Assembly: GCF_003634615.1 (NCBI RefSeq)
Contig: NZ_RBKX01000001.1
Span: 2,852,001-2,916,000, forward strand
DNA: 64,000 nt
Origin: Flavobacterium sp. 102
GTDB lineage: Bacteria > Bacteroidota > Bacteroidia > Flavobacteriales > Flavobacteriaceae
Direction: 5' to 3'
Shown: piece by piece, positions 1 to 8,957 of the stretch
Layout of the letters: each line of letters opens with the position of its first letter
Position numbering within the stretch: the stretch's first letter is position 1
Program-made: the position numbers and the translations under genes
The notes under the pieces: model-generated
The model's database searches: none
The model's input: the letters and a program-made list of their open reading frames with translations, nothing else
Told to the model about the DNA's origin: nothing

Positions 1-204
1 AAAGAAACATGCAATTGTTACCTCGATCCTTTATCTTCTTACATTCCAAATGACAGCGCGCAAGTCGGTGGATTTGCGATTGAATTTATAAAAGCATTTA
101 AAGAAAATAAAAAAGTAGATTTCGGACTATATAGTTGTCCAAAAGTTGACGAAAAAGAAGCCGAAGAATTAAAAGTTTGGTGGAAAAACCAAAATAGAGA
201 ATAA
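1..204 (+). CDS. C0: 3' end of lipoprotein gene (partial)
   Basis: Reading frame open from the window edge to a TAA at 202-204. The sequence from 1 to 344 is identical to 12001-12344, so this is the C-terminal 67 residues of the same lipoprotein encoded in full at 11749-12204. Function unknown. It is a second copy of cassette C18. Confidence 0.8.
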   Translation, partial: KETCNCYLDPLSSYIPNDSAQVGGFAIEFIKAFKENKKVDFGLYSCPKVDEKEAEELKVWWKNQNRE

Positions 205-212
205 TTGCCTGC

Positions 213-344
213 GTATAACAGCCGTTTGGTAGCATGGCTGGTTTTGTATTTCTTAGACGGAAACTACTAAGTTCAAAATTTGATTATATTTACAATTAAA
301 TATTTAAAAAGTCGCCACGACTACCAAGCGGCGGAACGTTAGCA
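213..344 (+). repeat. attC-like site 1 (family A)
   Basis: Closes C0, opens C1. Families used below are named by the inner stem: A, GTTTGGTAGC with ACTACCAAGC; B, GTTTGGCGC with GACGCCAAGC; C, GTTTCACACAATTGCG with CGCAACTGTGTGAAT; D, AGTTTGCAACAATTGC or near variants with GCAACTGTAGCAATCTGC; E, AGTTTGTGATAATGG with ACTATCACAATCTGC; F, GGTTTTGCGCTATTGC with GCAACAGTCGCAAAGCC; G, GTTTCTCGCAATTGCG with CGCAACTGACGAGAAGC. Confidence 0.88.
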
Positions 345-380
345 GCAATATTTCAATAACAATTGTCTTTAAAATAGCTT

Positions 381-875
381 ATGAATTTTTCCGAAATGCA
401 ACTTATACAGAAACGTAAGCAAGCTTTTGAGGATTACTTTTTAGCAGTTAAAAAATTACGTGATTTAAATATCATAGTCAATAAAAAAGATTTTACTTCT
501 CAATTAGGAGAATGGTTGATCTCTGAAATGTATGGAGCCACAATAGCCACAAATGGAAAACAGAAAGATTGGGATATGAAATTTGAAGAAAAACATATTC
601 AAGTAAAATCTCACTCGAAAGCGAAAACAACTACGAGATCAAATACTGATTTTAAATATGCTGATAATGCTTGTATCGATCTTTTTGTAATAGTAATTTT
701 TGACGAAGATTATAAACTCAAAAATATCTACGAAATTCCTTGGAATATTGCTTTGGAATTAAAAACCAAAAACACAAAAGATCCCGTAATAAAATGGAAT
801 GAAATTCCGGAAAATTGCAAAATCAATTTTAGGGAAAAACTTAAAAATAATGAACTCTTATCTAGCTTTCTATAA
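381..875 (+). CDS. C1: PD-(D/E)XK-like nuclease-fold protein
   Basis: 164 aa, soluble, no signal peptide. Residues 43-76 show Gly-Glu-Trp followed by D63-W-D65 and I73-Q-V-K76. This E...D...QxK spacing is typical of PD-(D/E)XK folds and resembles DUF6998-type proteins. The active-site assignment is by eye only. It is the first gene of a two-gene cassette; the next gene starts 2 nt after its stop, so they are probably co-translated. It could be a DNA-acting toxin or a defence nuclease, or a catalytically dead relative. Moderate confidence in fold, low in role. Confidence 0.65.
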   Translation: MNFSEMQLIQKRKQAFEDYFLAVKKLRDLNIIVNKKDFTSQLGEWLISEMYGATIATNGKQKDWDMKFEEKHIQVKSHSKAKTTTRSNTDFKYADNACIDLFVIVIFDEDYKLKNIYEIPWNIALELKTKNTKDPVIKWNEIPENCKINFREKLKNNELLSSFL

Positions 876-877
876 TT

Positions 878-1321
878 ATGGTTAAAATCAATTATCCTCC
901 TTATCCTGCTAAATTCTATCTTAACTACACAGGTAGAAGAAATACATTGATTCAAACATTTTCCACATTTACAGAAATCAGTATAGAGTTCGATAGAAAT
1001 TTTACTTTTCAAAAAGAATCTTTATCAACTAAAGTACATTTGATAGACGGACAAGAAATATTTTTAGGTTTAATTTCTAGAAACATTTATACTTTAAAAA
1101 ATAATGATTGGATAAAAAATGATGACGCATTCATAAATCTTTATCAAATTATAATTGACAAAAATTTCACTTATATAAAAGGTTCAATAAGTTTTGATAT
1201 AAATTTAAATGGTGAAGTTATTAATGACACTTATACGTTCAAAATTTTTCTAAATGCTGGACAAAAAGTTAACGATTATATAATTAATTCGGAAGTCGAA
1301 TGCGAAAATTTCTATAATTAA
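878..1321 (+). CDS. C1: hypothetical partner of the nuclease-like protein
   Basis: 147 aa, not recognised. Soluble, beta-rich by eye (alternating hydrophobic runs), no cysteine motifs. It follows the nuclease-like gene with a 2-nt gap inside one cassette, so the pair moves as a unit. An inhibitor/immunity or accessory role is a reasonable guess from this pairing, without sequence support. Confidence 0.6.
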   Translation: MVKINYPPYPAKFYLNYTGRRNTLIQTFSTFTEISIEFDRNFTFQKESLSTKVHLIDGQEIFLGLISRNIYTLKNNDWIKNDDAFINLYQIIIDKNFTYIKGSISFDINLNGEVINDTYTFKIFLNAGQKVNDYIINSEVECENFYN

Positions 1322-1337
1322 ATTCATCAAATACTGC

Positions 1338-1470
1338 TGCTAACAGCGGTTTTGCGCTATTGCTGCTTTAAGTTATGAAATTACGTCCAGATTTCATAAC
1401 TTCGTTCAGTCCAGCCGAGCGAACTCAGTTCCAATTGCCGCAACAGTCGCAAAGCCACAGGACGTTATGC
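1338..1470 (+). repeat. attC-like site 2 (family F)
   Basis: Closes C1, opens gene-less C2. Arms of C1 (338-353 against 1329-1344) pair at 15 of 16 positions, the sole exception being A348/C1334. Confidence 0.82.
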
Positions 1471-1841
1471 GAGATCATTTTGACTTTCGCTGATAAAAAG
1501 AAAAACCTCTATTTCGGAACGCTAAAAAAAATCTTCTTTGAAAAAGTTTGTCTCAAATCTTTGTCCAATTTCTTTGTCAAAAAACTTCGTTTTTGCGTTC
1601 CCACTTTTCTGAAAATCTTTGCGGAATTTGATTATCAGTTTTGCAGACAATTTTAAAGAAAATCTTTGAGGAAAGCTTTGTCGATTTTGATTGTCGAAAT
1701 TCTAGCTAAAAAAATTAGAAGAATTTCATTGTCGAATTTGGTTGCGGAAAATTTTTGTCAAACTTCAAGAAATTCAATTTTTCGATTTTTTGTTTTTAGT
1801 AAAATAATATTCAGTTTTCAAAATTCATGACCGCGCATAAC
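1464..1841 (+). other. C2: gene-less cassette (family NC5)
   Basis: About 375 bp with no convincing reading frame; the only long frame (1375-1656) begins inside the preceding attC. The interior is made of reiterated short words such as AAATCTTTG and AAACTTCG, so it looks repetitive rather than coding. Its ends obey the same arm rule as gene cassettes (A at +11, C at -11). Confidence 0.6.
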
Positions 1842-1967
1842 AGCGGTTTTGCGCGATTGCTGTTTCAGTTGTAAAAGTTCATTTTCTTTTTCATAAGTTT
1901 GTTCAGTCCAGCCGAGCGAACTCAGCTTCGATTTCCGCAACCGTCGCAAAGCCACAGGACGTTAGTA
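1835..1967 (+). repeat. attC-like site 3 (family F)
   Basis: Closes C2, opens C3. Its central loop contains TAAGTTTG, a perfect TAnnTTTG. Confidence 0.82.
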
Positions 1968-1986
1968 GCCATTTTAAATCACGATT

Positions 1987-2385
1987 GTGCAAAGAATCAT
2001 ATTATTACTAGTTTGCCTAAATTTTTTCAATTTCTCTTTTTCGCAAGAGGTTGATTATGTTTTTAAGTTTAAAAAGGAAGCGAAAAAAAGAAATTTTAGT
2101 TATTTCGAACTTGATAGTTTGGTTTTATATAAGAATGGGAATTTTTTTCAAATGCAGTCTTATCAATATCATCAAATCGATCATTCTGAATACAAAGGAA
2201 ATTGGGAATTTGAAAGCGGAATACTCATATTAAATATAAAAGAGCAAAACGATCAAAAAACTGAAAAGGCTTGGAGAGATTCAAATCGGATCGTTCATTA
2301 TAAATTAAAAGGAAAAAAATTGATTCCAGTAAATCAAACTTTAAAGCCGTACGCAATTAGAAAATTAAAACTGGTTAACATGTAA
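1987..2385 (+). CDS. C3: small secreted protein, unknown function
   Basis: 132 aa from a GTG start at 1987, 26 bp after the GTT junction. An upstream ATG is absent and the N-terminus (MQRIILLLVCLNFFNFSFSQ) is a clear Sec signal peptide with cleavage after residue 19 or 20, which supports the GTG start. The mature part resembles small lipocalin-like exported proteins (a Gly-Asn-Trp-Glu-Phe step in the middle) but I do not recognise a family. Confidence 0.65.
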   Translation: MQRIILLLVCLNFFNFSFSQEVDYVFKFKKEAKKRNFSYFELDSLVLYKNGNFFQMQSYQYHQIDHSEYKGNWEFESGILILNIKEQNDQKTEKAWRDSNRIVHYKLKGKKLIPVNQTLKPYAIRKLKLVNM

Positions 2386-2391
2386 AACGGC

Positions 2392-2524
2392 TTCTAACAG
2401 CGGTTTTGCGCTATTGCTGCATTAAGTTATGAAATTATGTTCAGATTTCCTAACTTCGTCCAGTCCAGCCGAGCGAACTCAGTTCCAATTTCCGCAACAG
2501 TCGCAAAGCCACAGGACGTTACCA
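2392..2524 (+). repeat. attC-like site 4 (family F)
   Basis: Closes C3, opens C4. Confidence 0.82.
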
Positions 2525-2557
2525 GTAACTTTCACAACGCAAGCATAAAACGAGAAA

Positions 2558-2902
2558 ATGATAACTTCAGAAGAATTAATTAACGTTGTGGAAAATGATT
2601 CGACAGAAAGTAACTTTAAATCTGTTGCGGAAAATTTATTAGAAGCAATTAGAGATTGGCCAAAAGAAAATTTAAGTGAACCAATTGAGCTTATATCAGA
2701 ATTGAAACTCGAAATAAAAGAGAAACTTACATTTGAGAATATTGAAAGGTTTTCAAAAACTTTAAAAGTGGAAAAAGATGCGTGGAAAATAGAATCTTTG
2801 ACGTCGTTGTTGAAAGTATTTGAGATTGAACAGAATGAAAATGATGATGGAGAAATAGAATTGGAAGTGTTACTGGAAAGAGTATCAAACCGTAGAAAAT
2901 AA
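2558..2902 (+). CDS. C4: small acidic cytoplasmic protein, unknown
   Basis: 114 aa, very acidic, rich in Glu and Leu with heptad-like helical character; no signal peptide, cysteines or known motif. Could be an immunity protein or antitoxin by size and charge, but nothing specific supports this. ATG start 34 bp after the GTT. Confidence 0.6.
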   Translation: MITSEELINVVENDSTESNFKSVAENLLEAIRDWPKENLSEPIELISELKLEIKEKLTFENIERFSKTLKVEKDAWKIESLTSLLKVFEIEQNENDDGEIELEVLLERVSNRRK

Positions 2903-2910
2903 AAAGCTAC

Positions 2911-3042
2911 TGGTAACAGCCGTTTGGTAGCATGGCTGGTTTTGCATTTCTTAGCCGGAAAGTACTAAGTTCAAAAATTGATTATATTTACAATAAATAA
3001 TTTAAAAAGTCGCCACGACTACCAAGCGGCGGCACGTTACCG
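2911..3042 (+). repeat. attC-like site 5 (family A)
   Basis: Closes C4, opens gene-less C5. C4 arms match at 14 of 15 positions. Confidence 0.88.
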
Positions 3043-3305
3043 GTCAGTTTTGAATCTGCAAAATCCGTGACATTTCTACACTTTTTAAAATTGTGTTTAA
3101 CAGAGAAAAAAACAAAGTTTCATAAATTAAAAATTGAAGTAAAACAATCTGTAACCGAATCACGTTTCTGAGGTTTGTTCATTTTTGTGTCTGTAAACTT
3201 TAGGTTTTGTGGAAGTTCAACAGTAACTTGTTTGTTCGCTGATTACGTTTCTCCGCTAAGTTCGTTTTTGTGTCAGTAATTCAAGAGTAAAACCGAACCG
3301 GTAAC
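3036..3305 (+). other. C5: gene-less cassette (NC1, copy 1)
   Basis: About 265 bp, no supported reading frame on either strand. Nearly identical sequence recurs as C6, C11 and C42, and a diverged relative as C23. The conserved second half begins GTAACCGAATCACGTTTC. Reverse-strand frames in it run on into attC and are not preserved. Confidence 0.65.
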
Positions 3306-3430
3306 AGCCGTTTCACACAATTGCGAGTTTTGTTGTTAGTTGACGTTTGCGTTCCGCAATAATTTTTATCTTTAACAGAAAATAATCAGTTCCGCAATTC
3401 GCAACTGTGTGAATCGTCAGGACGTTACCG
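3299..3430 (+). repeat. attC-like site 6 (family C)
   Basis: Closes C5, opens C6. Confidence 0.88.
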
Positions 3431-3694
3431 GTCAGTTTTGAATCTGCAAAATCCGTGACATTTCTACACTTTTTAAAATAGTGTTTAACAGAGAAAAAAA
3501 ACAAAGTTCCATAAATTAAAAGTTGAAGTAAAACAATCTGTAACCGAATCACGTTTCTAAGGTTTGTTCATTTTTGTGTCTGTAAACTTTAGGTTTTGTG
3601 GAAGTTCAACAGTAACTTGTTTGTTCGCTGATTACGTTTCTCGGCTAAGTTCGTTTTTGTGTCAGTAATTCAAGAGTAAAACCGAACCGGTAAC
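3424..3694 (+). other. C6: gene-less cassette (NC1, copy 2)
   Basis: Direct tandem neighbour of C5, differing from it at only a few bases. Tandem pairing suggests either cassette duplication or repeated insertion of the same circle. Confidence 0.65.
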
Positions 3695-3819
3695 AGCCGT
3701 TTCACACAATTGCGAGTTTTGTTGTTAGTTGACGTTTGCGTTCCGCAATAATTTTTATCTTTAACAGAAAATAATCAGTTCCGCAATTCGCAACTGTGTG
3801 AATCGTCAGGACGTTAGCA
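3688..3819 (+). repeat. attC-like site 7 (family C)
   Basis: Closes C6, opens C7. Confidence 0.88.
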
Positions 3820-4138
3820 TTCAGTGCTTTCCAAACAACAACTTTTTGATTAAACTTCACTCCTATTTGCCAAGTTTTGTGGAAACAGAAATGGAAATTT
3901 TCTCGTTGAAAAGTTGCGCTAGAATCTTGAAAGTTGAATAAGATTGCGTGAAAAGTTTTCGGATAAAAGTTGTAACAAAAAAAGTGTAACAAAAAAAGTG
4001 TAACAAAATAAAATGTTACAAATTTATTGTTACAAAAGTTTGAGTGATATGGAAACCGGAATAGAAAACGAAATGAAACTTGAAAGTGTTTATGGTTATG
4101 TTGCGTGACAATCAAACTCAAAGCACCGAAATGCTAAC
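3813..4138 (+). other. C7: gene-less cassette (NC2, copy 1)
   Basis: Starts TTAGCATTCAGTGC; conserved block TTAAACTTCACTCCTATTT early; then a hairpin region with TGTAACA at 3971, 3984 and 3999 and TGTTACA at 4014 and 4028. This copy has three TGTAACA units, whereas the other NC2 copies (C17, C22, C25, C47, C57) have two. The 14-bp unit change shifts every reading frame, which argues against a protein. Confidence 0.65.
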
Positions 4139-4263
4139 AGCCGTTTCACACAATTGCGAGTTTTGTTGTAAGTTCACGTTTGCGTTTCGCAATAATTTTT
4201 ATCTTTAACAGAAAATAATCAGTTCCGAAATTCGCAACTGTGTGAATCGTCAGGACGTTATGC
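4132..4263 (+). repeat. attC-like site 8 (family C)
   Basis: Closes C7, opens C8. Confidence 0.88.
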
Positions 4264-4289
4264 ACAAGTAATTCACAACTATCGATTAA

Positions 4290-4958
4290 ATGACACCAGA
4301 AATAACTATCGGAATAATAAGCTTAATTTTAGGTTTCTTTCTAGGATATCTAACATCATATTTCAATGAAAAGGGAAAGAATAAAGCCATCATTGAGGAT
4401 ATGAAGGCAATGACCGAAGAAAAAGAAAAAGTTTCTTCCCACTACGAATTGGATGTTTCAAAAAGGAAATATAAATATGAAGACAAGAGAGCAATTTATT
4501 TCAAATATTTTAGTCTGCTCGACGAAATGTCTACAGAAGCTAACATTATTGCTCAAAATGAAGTTATGCCGAGTGTAAATAAATATACACAAGATTATCT
4601 AGCGGCCAACGGAGATACAGGCAAAATTTTGAAAGCAGCTAGTGAACTTTCAACTTCAACCAATAATGTAATGTTGAAAATGCACCAAAGTCAAATGAAA
4701 TTGAAACAAGAAACTAACAGCATTCGATTAATTGGAGGGGAAAAAGTTCTAAAAGCACTAACCGAAATGGAAAACGCTTACGATTTACAATTAGAAAGAT
4801 GGGGAGAAATGATGAAAACTTTAAGCACTCATATTCTAGATAAAAATATGGAAGCTATAAACGCTCAAGCTGAGGAGCATAAAAAAATTGGAGAAAGAAT
4901 AGTAAAATGTAAAGAAGATATCATAGAATCCATGAAGAAAGAACTCGATGAAATATAA
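4290..4958 (+). CDS. C8: N-terminally anchored coiled-coil protein
   Basis: 222 aa. Residues 4-24 form one hydrophobic segment (signal anchor, likely N-out), followed by a long charged helical region with coiled-coil character (many Glu/Lys, residues 35-60 and 150-220). The body is therefore probably cytoplasmic. No catalytic motif seen; family not recognised. C8 arms match at 16 of 17 positions. Confidence 0.65.
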   Translation: MTPEITIGIISLILGFFLGYLTSYFNEKGKNKAIIEDMKAMTEEKEKVSSHYELDVSKRKYKYEDKRAIYFKYFSLLDEMSTEANIIAQNEVMPSVNKYTQDYLAANGDTGKILKAASELSTSTNNVMLKMHQSQMKLKQETNSIRLIGGEKVLKALTEMENAYDLQLERWGEMMKTLSTHILDKNMEAINAQAEEHKKIGERIVKCKEDIIESMKKELDEI

Positions 4959-4966
4959 TTACCTGT

Positions 4967-5097
4967 GCATAACAGCCGTTTGGCGCAATGGCTAGTTTTG
5001 TTTTTCTTAGCCGGAAATTACTAAGTTGAAATTTTGTTTATCTTTAGAACAAATTATTAAAAAAGTCGCCACTTCGCCAAGCGGCGGAACGTTACCA
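4967..5097 (+). repeat. attC-like site 9 (family B)
   Basis: Closes C8, opens C9. Confidence 0.87.
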
Positions 5098-5110
5098 GCT
5101 ATATCACAAA

Positions 5111-5560
5111 ATGAGTAGAACAAGAGATTTTCTAAATACACTATCAGACCATGAATTGGCTTTCTTTGTCACATTCAAACAGCACACTTATATGCCAGAT
5201 ACCCAATTGGAAATTAAAAAATATGTTGAATCTCGAAAATTAAACTCTCAAAGTATTGCTTCACTCATAACGAAACGCACATTAGAGTATAAAAAAGCCT
5301 CAAAATGTTGTCCGCGTTGTGGAACTAATAAATTATTAATAAACAATGTTGAATGGACAGAAACATATGGGAAAATTGGATATGAAGACGAAGTTGCGGC
5401 CAGAGATGGTTTAATGGGAAAAGCCACTTACAAAGATGAAATTATTTGTAATGTTTGCGACTTTTGGCTACAAGATCCAAATAAAAGAGCTCCAAAACCG
5501 AAAGGAAAAAAACCGTCGATATTTCGAAGTTTTATAAATGGGATTCTTGATAGTCTATAA
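5111..5560 (+). CDS. C9: zinc-ribbon-like small protein
   Basis: 149 aa, soluble. C67-P-R-C70 and C113-N-V-C116 form a plausible four-cysteine zinc site around a 42-residue insert. The C-terminus is basic (Lys/Arg/Pro-rich, 123-140), which could favour nucleic-acid contact. Function unknown. Starts only 19 bp after the GTT junction. Confidence 0.62.
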   Translation: MSRTRDFLNTLSDHELAFFVTFKQHTYMPDTQLEIKKYVESRKLNSQSIASLITKRTLEYKKASKCCPRCGTNKLLINNVEWTETYGKIGYEDEVAARDGLMGKATYKDEIICNVCDFWLQDPNKRAPKPKGKKPSIFRSFINGILDSL

Positions 5561-5566
5561 TACAGC

Positions 5567-5698
5567 TGGTAACAGCAGTTTGTGATAATGGCTGGTTTTG
5601 TCTTTATCGGAAATGTATTCGCTGACTGAAATTTTAGTTATATTTGGAATGGAAAGTGATTGAATTCCGCCACTATCACAATCTGCAATACGTTAGCG
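5567..5698 (+). repeat. attC-like site 10 (family E)
   Basis: Closes C9, opens C10. Carries the TAACAGCAGTTTG sequence that the IS110 element targets elsewhere, here uninterrupted. Confidence 0.86.
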
Positions 5699-5751
5699 GC
5701 AATATCAGAAAAAATCTGCAAAAAACTAATTATAACACAAAAATAAGCTAA

Positions 5752-6264
5752 ATGAAAAAACTGATTCCGATTATAGTACTGTTTACTCTTTTCGGTTGTG
5801 GCGCAGCAAGCGACTACTCAAAAAAAACACTGGACAATAATTTTTACAGAGGTAAAGTTATCTGTTTTAAATTAAACTCAAAAAGTCAAGATTGGCTTGT
5901 TAGAAAAGGTCCAAATCAAACAATTGGTGGAGAATTTCAAGAACCTGATGTGAAAAGGGAATTTGAGAAATCTATTCAAGAACTTGCTTTAGAAACGAAA
6001 CTGAATTTAGTTTTTGCCGACACAACCAACACAGATTTAAACCCTAATATGGTAATTATAGATGTGAAAGTAACCAAGCTTTTGTGGAAGTTTGGACTTT
6101 CATCCGCAACAATGTACTCAGATGCAACTTACACAATTTCCGAAAACCAAATTTTTCCAATTAGTGGAAGTCATAAAACTGGCGGTGCTGGAAAAGCAAG
6201 TAACAATGTAAAAAAATCATTTAAAAATATGATTTACAATTTTCTAAAAGAATATGAAAAATAG
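5752..6264 (+). CDS. C10: lipoprotein, unknown function
   Basis: 170 aa. Lipobox Leu-Phe-Gly-Cys with Cys16 as the lipidated residue, followed by Gly-Ala-Ala-Ser. The mature domain has alternating beta segments; a stretch around residues 95-110 (NMVIIDVKVTKL) resembles DUF4410/DUF4136-type lipoproteins, which is weak evidence. Located in the envelope. Confidence 0.62.
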   Translation: MKKLIPIIVLFTLFGCGAASDYSKKTLDNNFYRGKVICFKLNSKSQDWLVRKGPNQTIGGEFQEPDVKREFEKSIQELALETKLNLVFADTTNTDLNPNMVIIDVKVTKLLWKFGLSSATMYSDATYTISENQIFPISGSHKTGGAGKASNNVKKSFKNMIYNFLKEYEK

Positions 6265-6283
6265 CGTACTAATATCATACTGC

Positions 6284-6418
6284 CGCTAACAGCAGTTTGC
6301 AACAATTGCTTGGCTTGGGTTTTTCCCGAATTTTCTCCGAAAATTCAAAAAGGAGTTTTATATTTGGAATCATCAGTAATTAATCGTCGCAACTGTAGCA
6401 ATCTGCGGCACGTTACCG
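6284..6418 (+). repeat. attC-like site 11 (family D)
   Basis: Closes C10, opens C11. Contains TATATTTG in the central loop. Confidence 0.87.
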
Positions 6419-6682
6419 GTCAGTTTTGAATCTGCAAAATCCGTGACATTTCTACACTTTTTAAAATAGTGTTTAACAGAGAAAAAAAACAAAGTTCCAT
6501 AAATTAAAAGTTGAAGTAAAACAATCTGTAACCGAATCACGTTTCTAAGGTTTGTTCATTTTTGTGTCTGTAAACTTTAGGTTTTGTGGAAGTTCAACAG
6601 TAACTTGTTTGTTCGCTGATTACGTTTCTCGGCTAAGTTCGTTTTTGTGTCAGTAATTCAAGAGTAAAACCGAACCGGTAAC
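6412..6682 (+). other. C11: gene-less cassette (NC1, copy 3)
   Basis: Same sequence as C6 (3424-3694) apart from the flanking attC on the left, so the copy boundary is the GTT. Confidence 0.65.
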
Positions 6683-6807
6683 AGCCGTTTCACACAATTG
6701 CGAGTTTTGTTGTTAGTTGACGTTTGCGTTCCGCAATAATTTTTATCTTTAACAGAAAATAATCAGTTCCGCAATTCGCAACTGTGTGAATCGTCAGGAC
6801 GTTAGCA
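6676..6807 (+). repeat. attC-like site 12 (family C)
   Basis: Closes C11, opens C12. Confidence 0.88.
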
Positions 6808-7102
6808 TTCAGTGCTTTCCAAACAACAACTTTTTGATTAAACTTCACTCCTATTTGCCAAGTTTTGCGGAAAAAGAAATGGAAATTTTCACGTTGAAAA
6901 GTTGCGCTAGAATCTTGAAAGTTGAATAAGATTGCGTGAAAAGTTTGTGGCAAAGTTTACGTGAAAAGTTACCGAATGAAACATTGAAATTGTTCGCGTA
7001 AAATGAAAAAGTTTGCGCCGAATGGAGAATCCGAAGTTGAAACCGGAAAAAGAAAATGGTTACGTTGCGTGAAAATCAAACTCAAAGCACCGAAATGCTA
7101 AC
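6801..7102 (+). other. C12: gene-less cassette (NC2, diverged copy)
   Basis: First half and last 50 bp match NC2, but the TGTAACA/TGTTACA hairpin block is replaced by GAAAAGTTTGTGGC-type words. It therefore bridges NC2 and the NC3 family (C33, C36, C50). Confidence 0.6.
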
Positions 7103-7227
7103 AGCCGTTTCACACAATTGCGAGTTTTGTAGTAAATTCACATTTACGTTTCGCAATAATTTTTATCTTTAACAGAAAATAATCAGTTCCGCAATTCGCA
7201 ACTGTGTGAATCGTCAGGACGTTGTGA
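7096..7227 (+). repeat. attC-like site 13 (family C)
   Basis: Closes C12, opens C13. Right end reads GTTG rather than GTTA, and C13's left arm ends CACAAC accordingly. Confidence 0.87.
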
Positions 7228-7257
7228 GCAATTTTCACACCCATTAAACGACACCAT

Positions 7258-8181
7258 ATGAAAAAAAATCACCTTTATTACTTCTTAGTTCTTTCATTAC
7301 TAGTTTTTTCAAGCATACATTCCCAAAAAAAGATAGACGAGAAATCTAACGAGTTAATAATAAAAGTGGATTCACTCGAAAGAAAAATTCATCAATTAGA
7401 AAGTAAAAATGAACTTTCAGGAATCGTTGAAGAATATAAGGACTTAAATAATCTTTATTCGTACGGCTTTGGAATTCTATTGGCATTATTTGGAATTGTA
7501 TTTCCTTTAATTATTTACATGGTGCAAATAAGGCCATCATTAGATACTATCAAAGAGACTAAAAGTTTAATAAAAAAAATTGATGATGATTTCGAAAAGA
7601 GTTTTGAAGAACATCTAAGAAAAAATAAAAACAAACTAATAGATCAAGCTATTGAAAGTTTTTTATCCCAAACCACACAAAGTTTACCAACGAGTTACAC
7701 TTTACTCGACACATATAAAAGTGAAGGCTTCACAGAAATACAAGTGATAAAACTTCTAAAAGTTCTAAGTAAAGCTGACGATAATAATACTGAAGATTTT
7801 ATTGCGGGTTTATTAACCTTTCAAGAGGATAGTAACATAGAGGACTATTTTGTGAATTTAATAAAATCTGAACCTAGTAATCATCAATGTATTTATGGCG
7901 CTATGTATTTTGCAAATTATAATAAAGTAGAATATATGGACCTAATAGCAAATGTAGTGATAAGCGGTTATTCACTTGTCGGAATGATTGCTTCATTGTG
8001 CCATAGTTCTAAAAACTTTGCCTTGCAATTTATAAATAGTGAAGTTTTAATCAATGACGTCACTATGGAAGAAGAAATAATCAATTGGGGAAAATATGGT
8101 GCTAAATTTATGATAGAGAGGATTGACAAAGGAAAAGTGGAATCAACACTGCTTTGGAAAAAGTACTTAGAGTTAATATAA
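7258..8181 (+). CDS. C13: membrane protein with signal peptide, unknown
   Basis: 307 aa, the longest protein among the complete cassettes. Signal peptide residues 1-22 (cleavage after HSQ likely), coiled coil about 28-60, transmembrane helix about 70-90, then a large helical cytoplasmic-type domain without recognisable motif. Topology: short periplasmic coiled coil, one helix, cytosolic body. ATG is 30 bp after the GTT. Confidence 0.66.
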   Translation: MKKNHLYYFLVLSLLVFSSIHSQKKIDEKSNELIIKVDSLERKIHQLESKNELSGIVEEYKDLNNLYSYGFGILLALFGIVFPLIIYMVQIRPSLDTIKETKSLIKKIDDDFEKSFEEHLRKNKNKLIDQAIESFLSQTTQSLPTSYTLLDTYKSEGFTEIQVIKLLKVLSKADDNNTEDFIAGLLTFQEDSNIEDYFVNLIKSEPSNHQCIYGAMYFANYNKVEYMDLIANVVISGYSLVGMIASLCHSSKNFALQFINSEVLINDVTMEEEIINWGKYGAKFMIERIDKGKVESTLLWKKYLELI

Positions 8182-8188
8182 AAACTGC

Positions 8189-8320
8189 TCACAACAGCCG
8201 TTTGGCGCAATGGCTGGTTTTGCTTTTCTTAGTCGGAAATTACTAAGTTGAAATTTTGATTATCTTTAGAACAAATTATTAAAAAAGTCGCCACTGACGC
8301 CAAGCGGCGGAACGTTAGAC
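8189..8320 (+). repeat. attC-like site 14 (family B)
   Basis: Closes C13, opens C14. Confidence 0.87.
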
Positions 8321-8337
8321 ACCATTTAATCAGAACT

Positions 8338-8952
8338 ATGCACAAAGAACTGCTTCAAAAAAGGATTTTCACGAAAAGAGAAGCCACTATAATGGAAACA
8401 AAAGTTGTATATAAATCTACTTTGTTTGGAAAACAATCTGAGGTTACAATTCCATACGAAGATTTAACGCGTCACAAAGAATCTTACCTTTTAAACAGAA
8501 AGAACTTTTACATTCCGGTAATCGTCCTAGGCTTTTTTACTTTATGTAGTTTTATGTGGAGAAATGATAAAGATTTTGAGCAAGACTTTGGTGAAAATCG
8601 TTGGATTTTTTGGAGTATTTTGTTTTTGATTTCAATACCAATTTATTTGATAAGCCTTGAAAACCTATGGAAAGTAAGGGTTCAATACAACACATATTTA
8701 TTCTTTTTCAAAAATATTCCAAACAAAAAAGAAGTTGATGATTTTTTAGAATGCCTTTTTAAAACACGTGACAATTATCTAAGAGAAACTTATTTTTTTG
8801 AACCCAACAAAAATATACCATATGAATCTCAGAAAAGTAATTTTCAATGGTTACGTAAATCAGAAGTGATTACTGGAACTGAATTTCAGAATAGTATGAA
8901 AAAGTTAGAGGAAGTTTTTAGTAGTGACCTGAAAAAAATCGGCTTCAATTAA
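8338..8952 (+). CDS. C14: two-helix membrane protein, unknown
   Basis: 204 aa from 8338; an alternative ATG at 8392 (protein beginning METKVVYKS) is equally plausible because the first 18 residues have no obvious role. Two transmembrane helices (about residues 61-78 and 92-112 of the long form) and a C-terminal soluble domain. Layout resembles small immunity or PH-like membrane proteins; not assigned. Confidence 0.6.
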   Translation: MHKELLQKRIFTKREATIMETKVVYKSTLFGKQSEVTIPYEDLTRHKESYLLNRKNFYIPVIVLGFFTLCSFMWRNDKDFEQDFGENRWIFWSILFLISIPIYLISLENLWKVRVQYNTYLFFFKNIPNKKEVDDFLECLFKTRDNYLRETYFFEPNKNIPYESQKSNFQWLRKSEVITGTEFQNSMKKLEEVFSSDLKKIGFN

Positions 8953-8957
8953 ACGGT

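Noticed and set aside
1375..1656. Frame beginning inside attC site 2
   Set aside because: Begins in the attC loop and encodes repetitive low-complexity sequence; C2 is treated as gene-less.
3313..4121. Reverse-strand reading frames across gene-less cassettes (for example 3313-3552, 3702-4121, 6690-6953, 11208-11586, 29358-29736)
   Set aside because: They run through attC sites, change frame when the 14-bp unit number changes, and are not preserved between copies.
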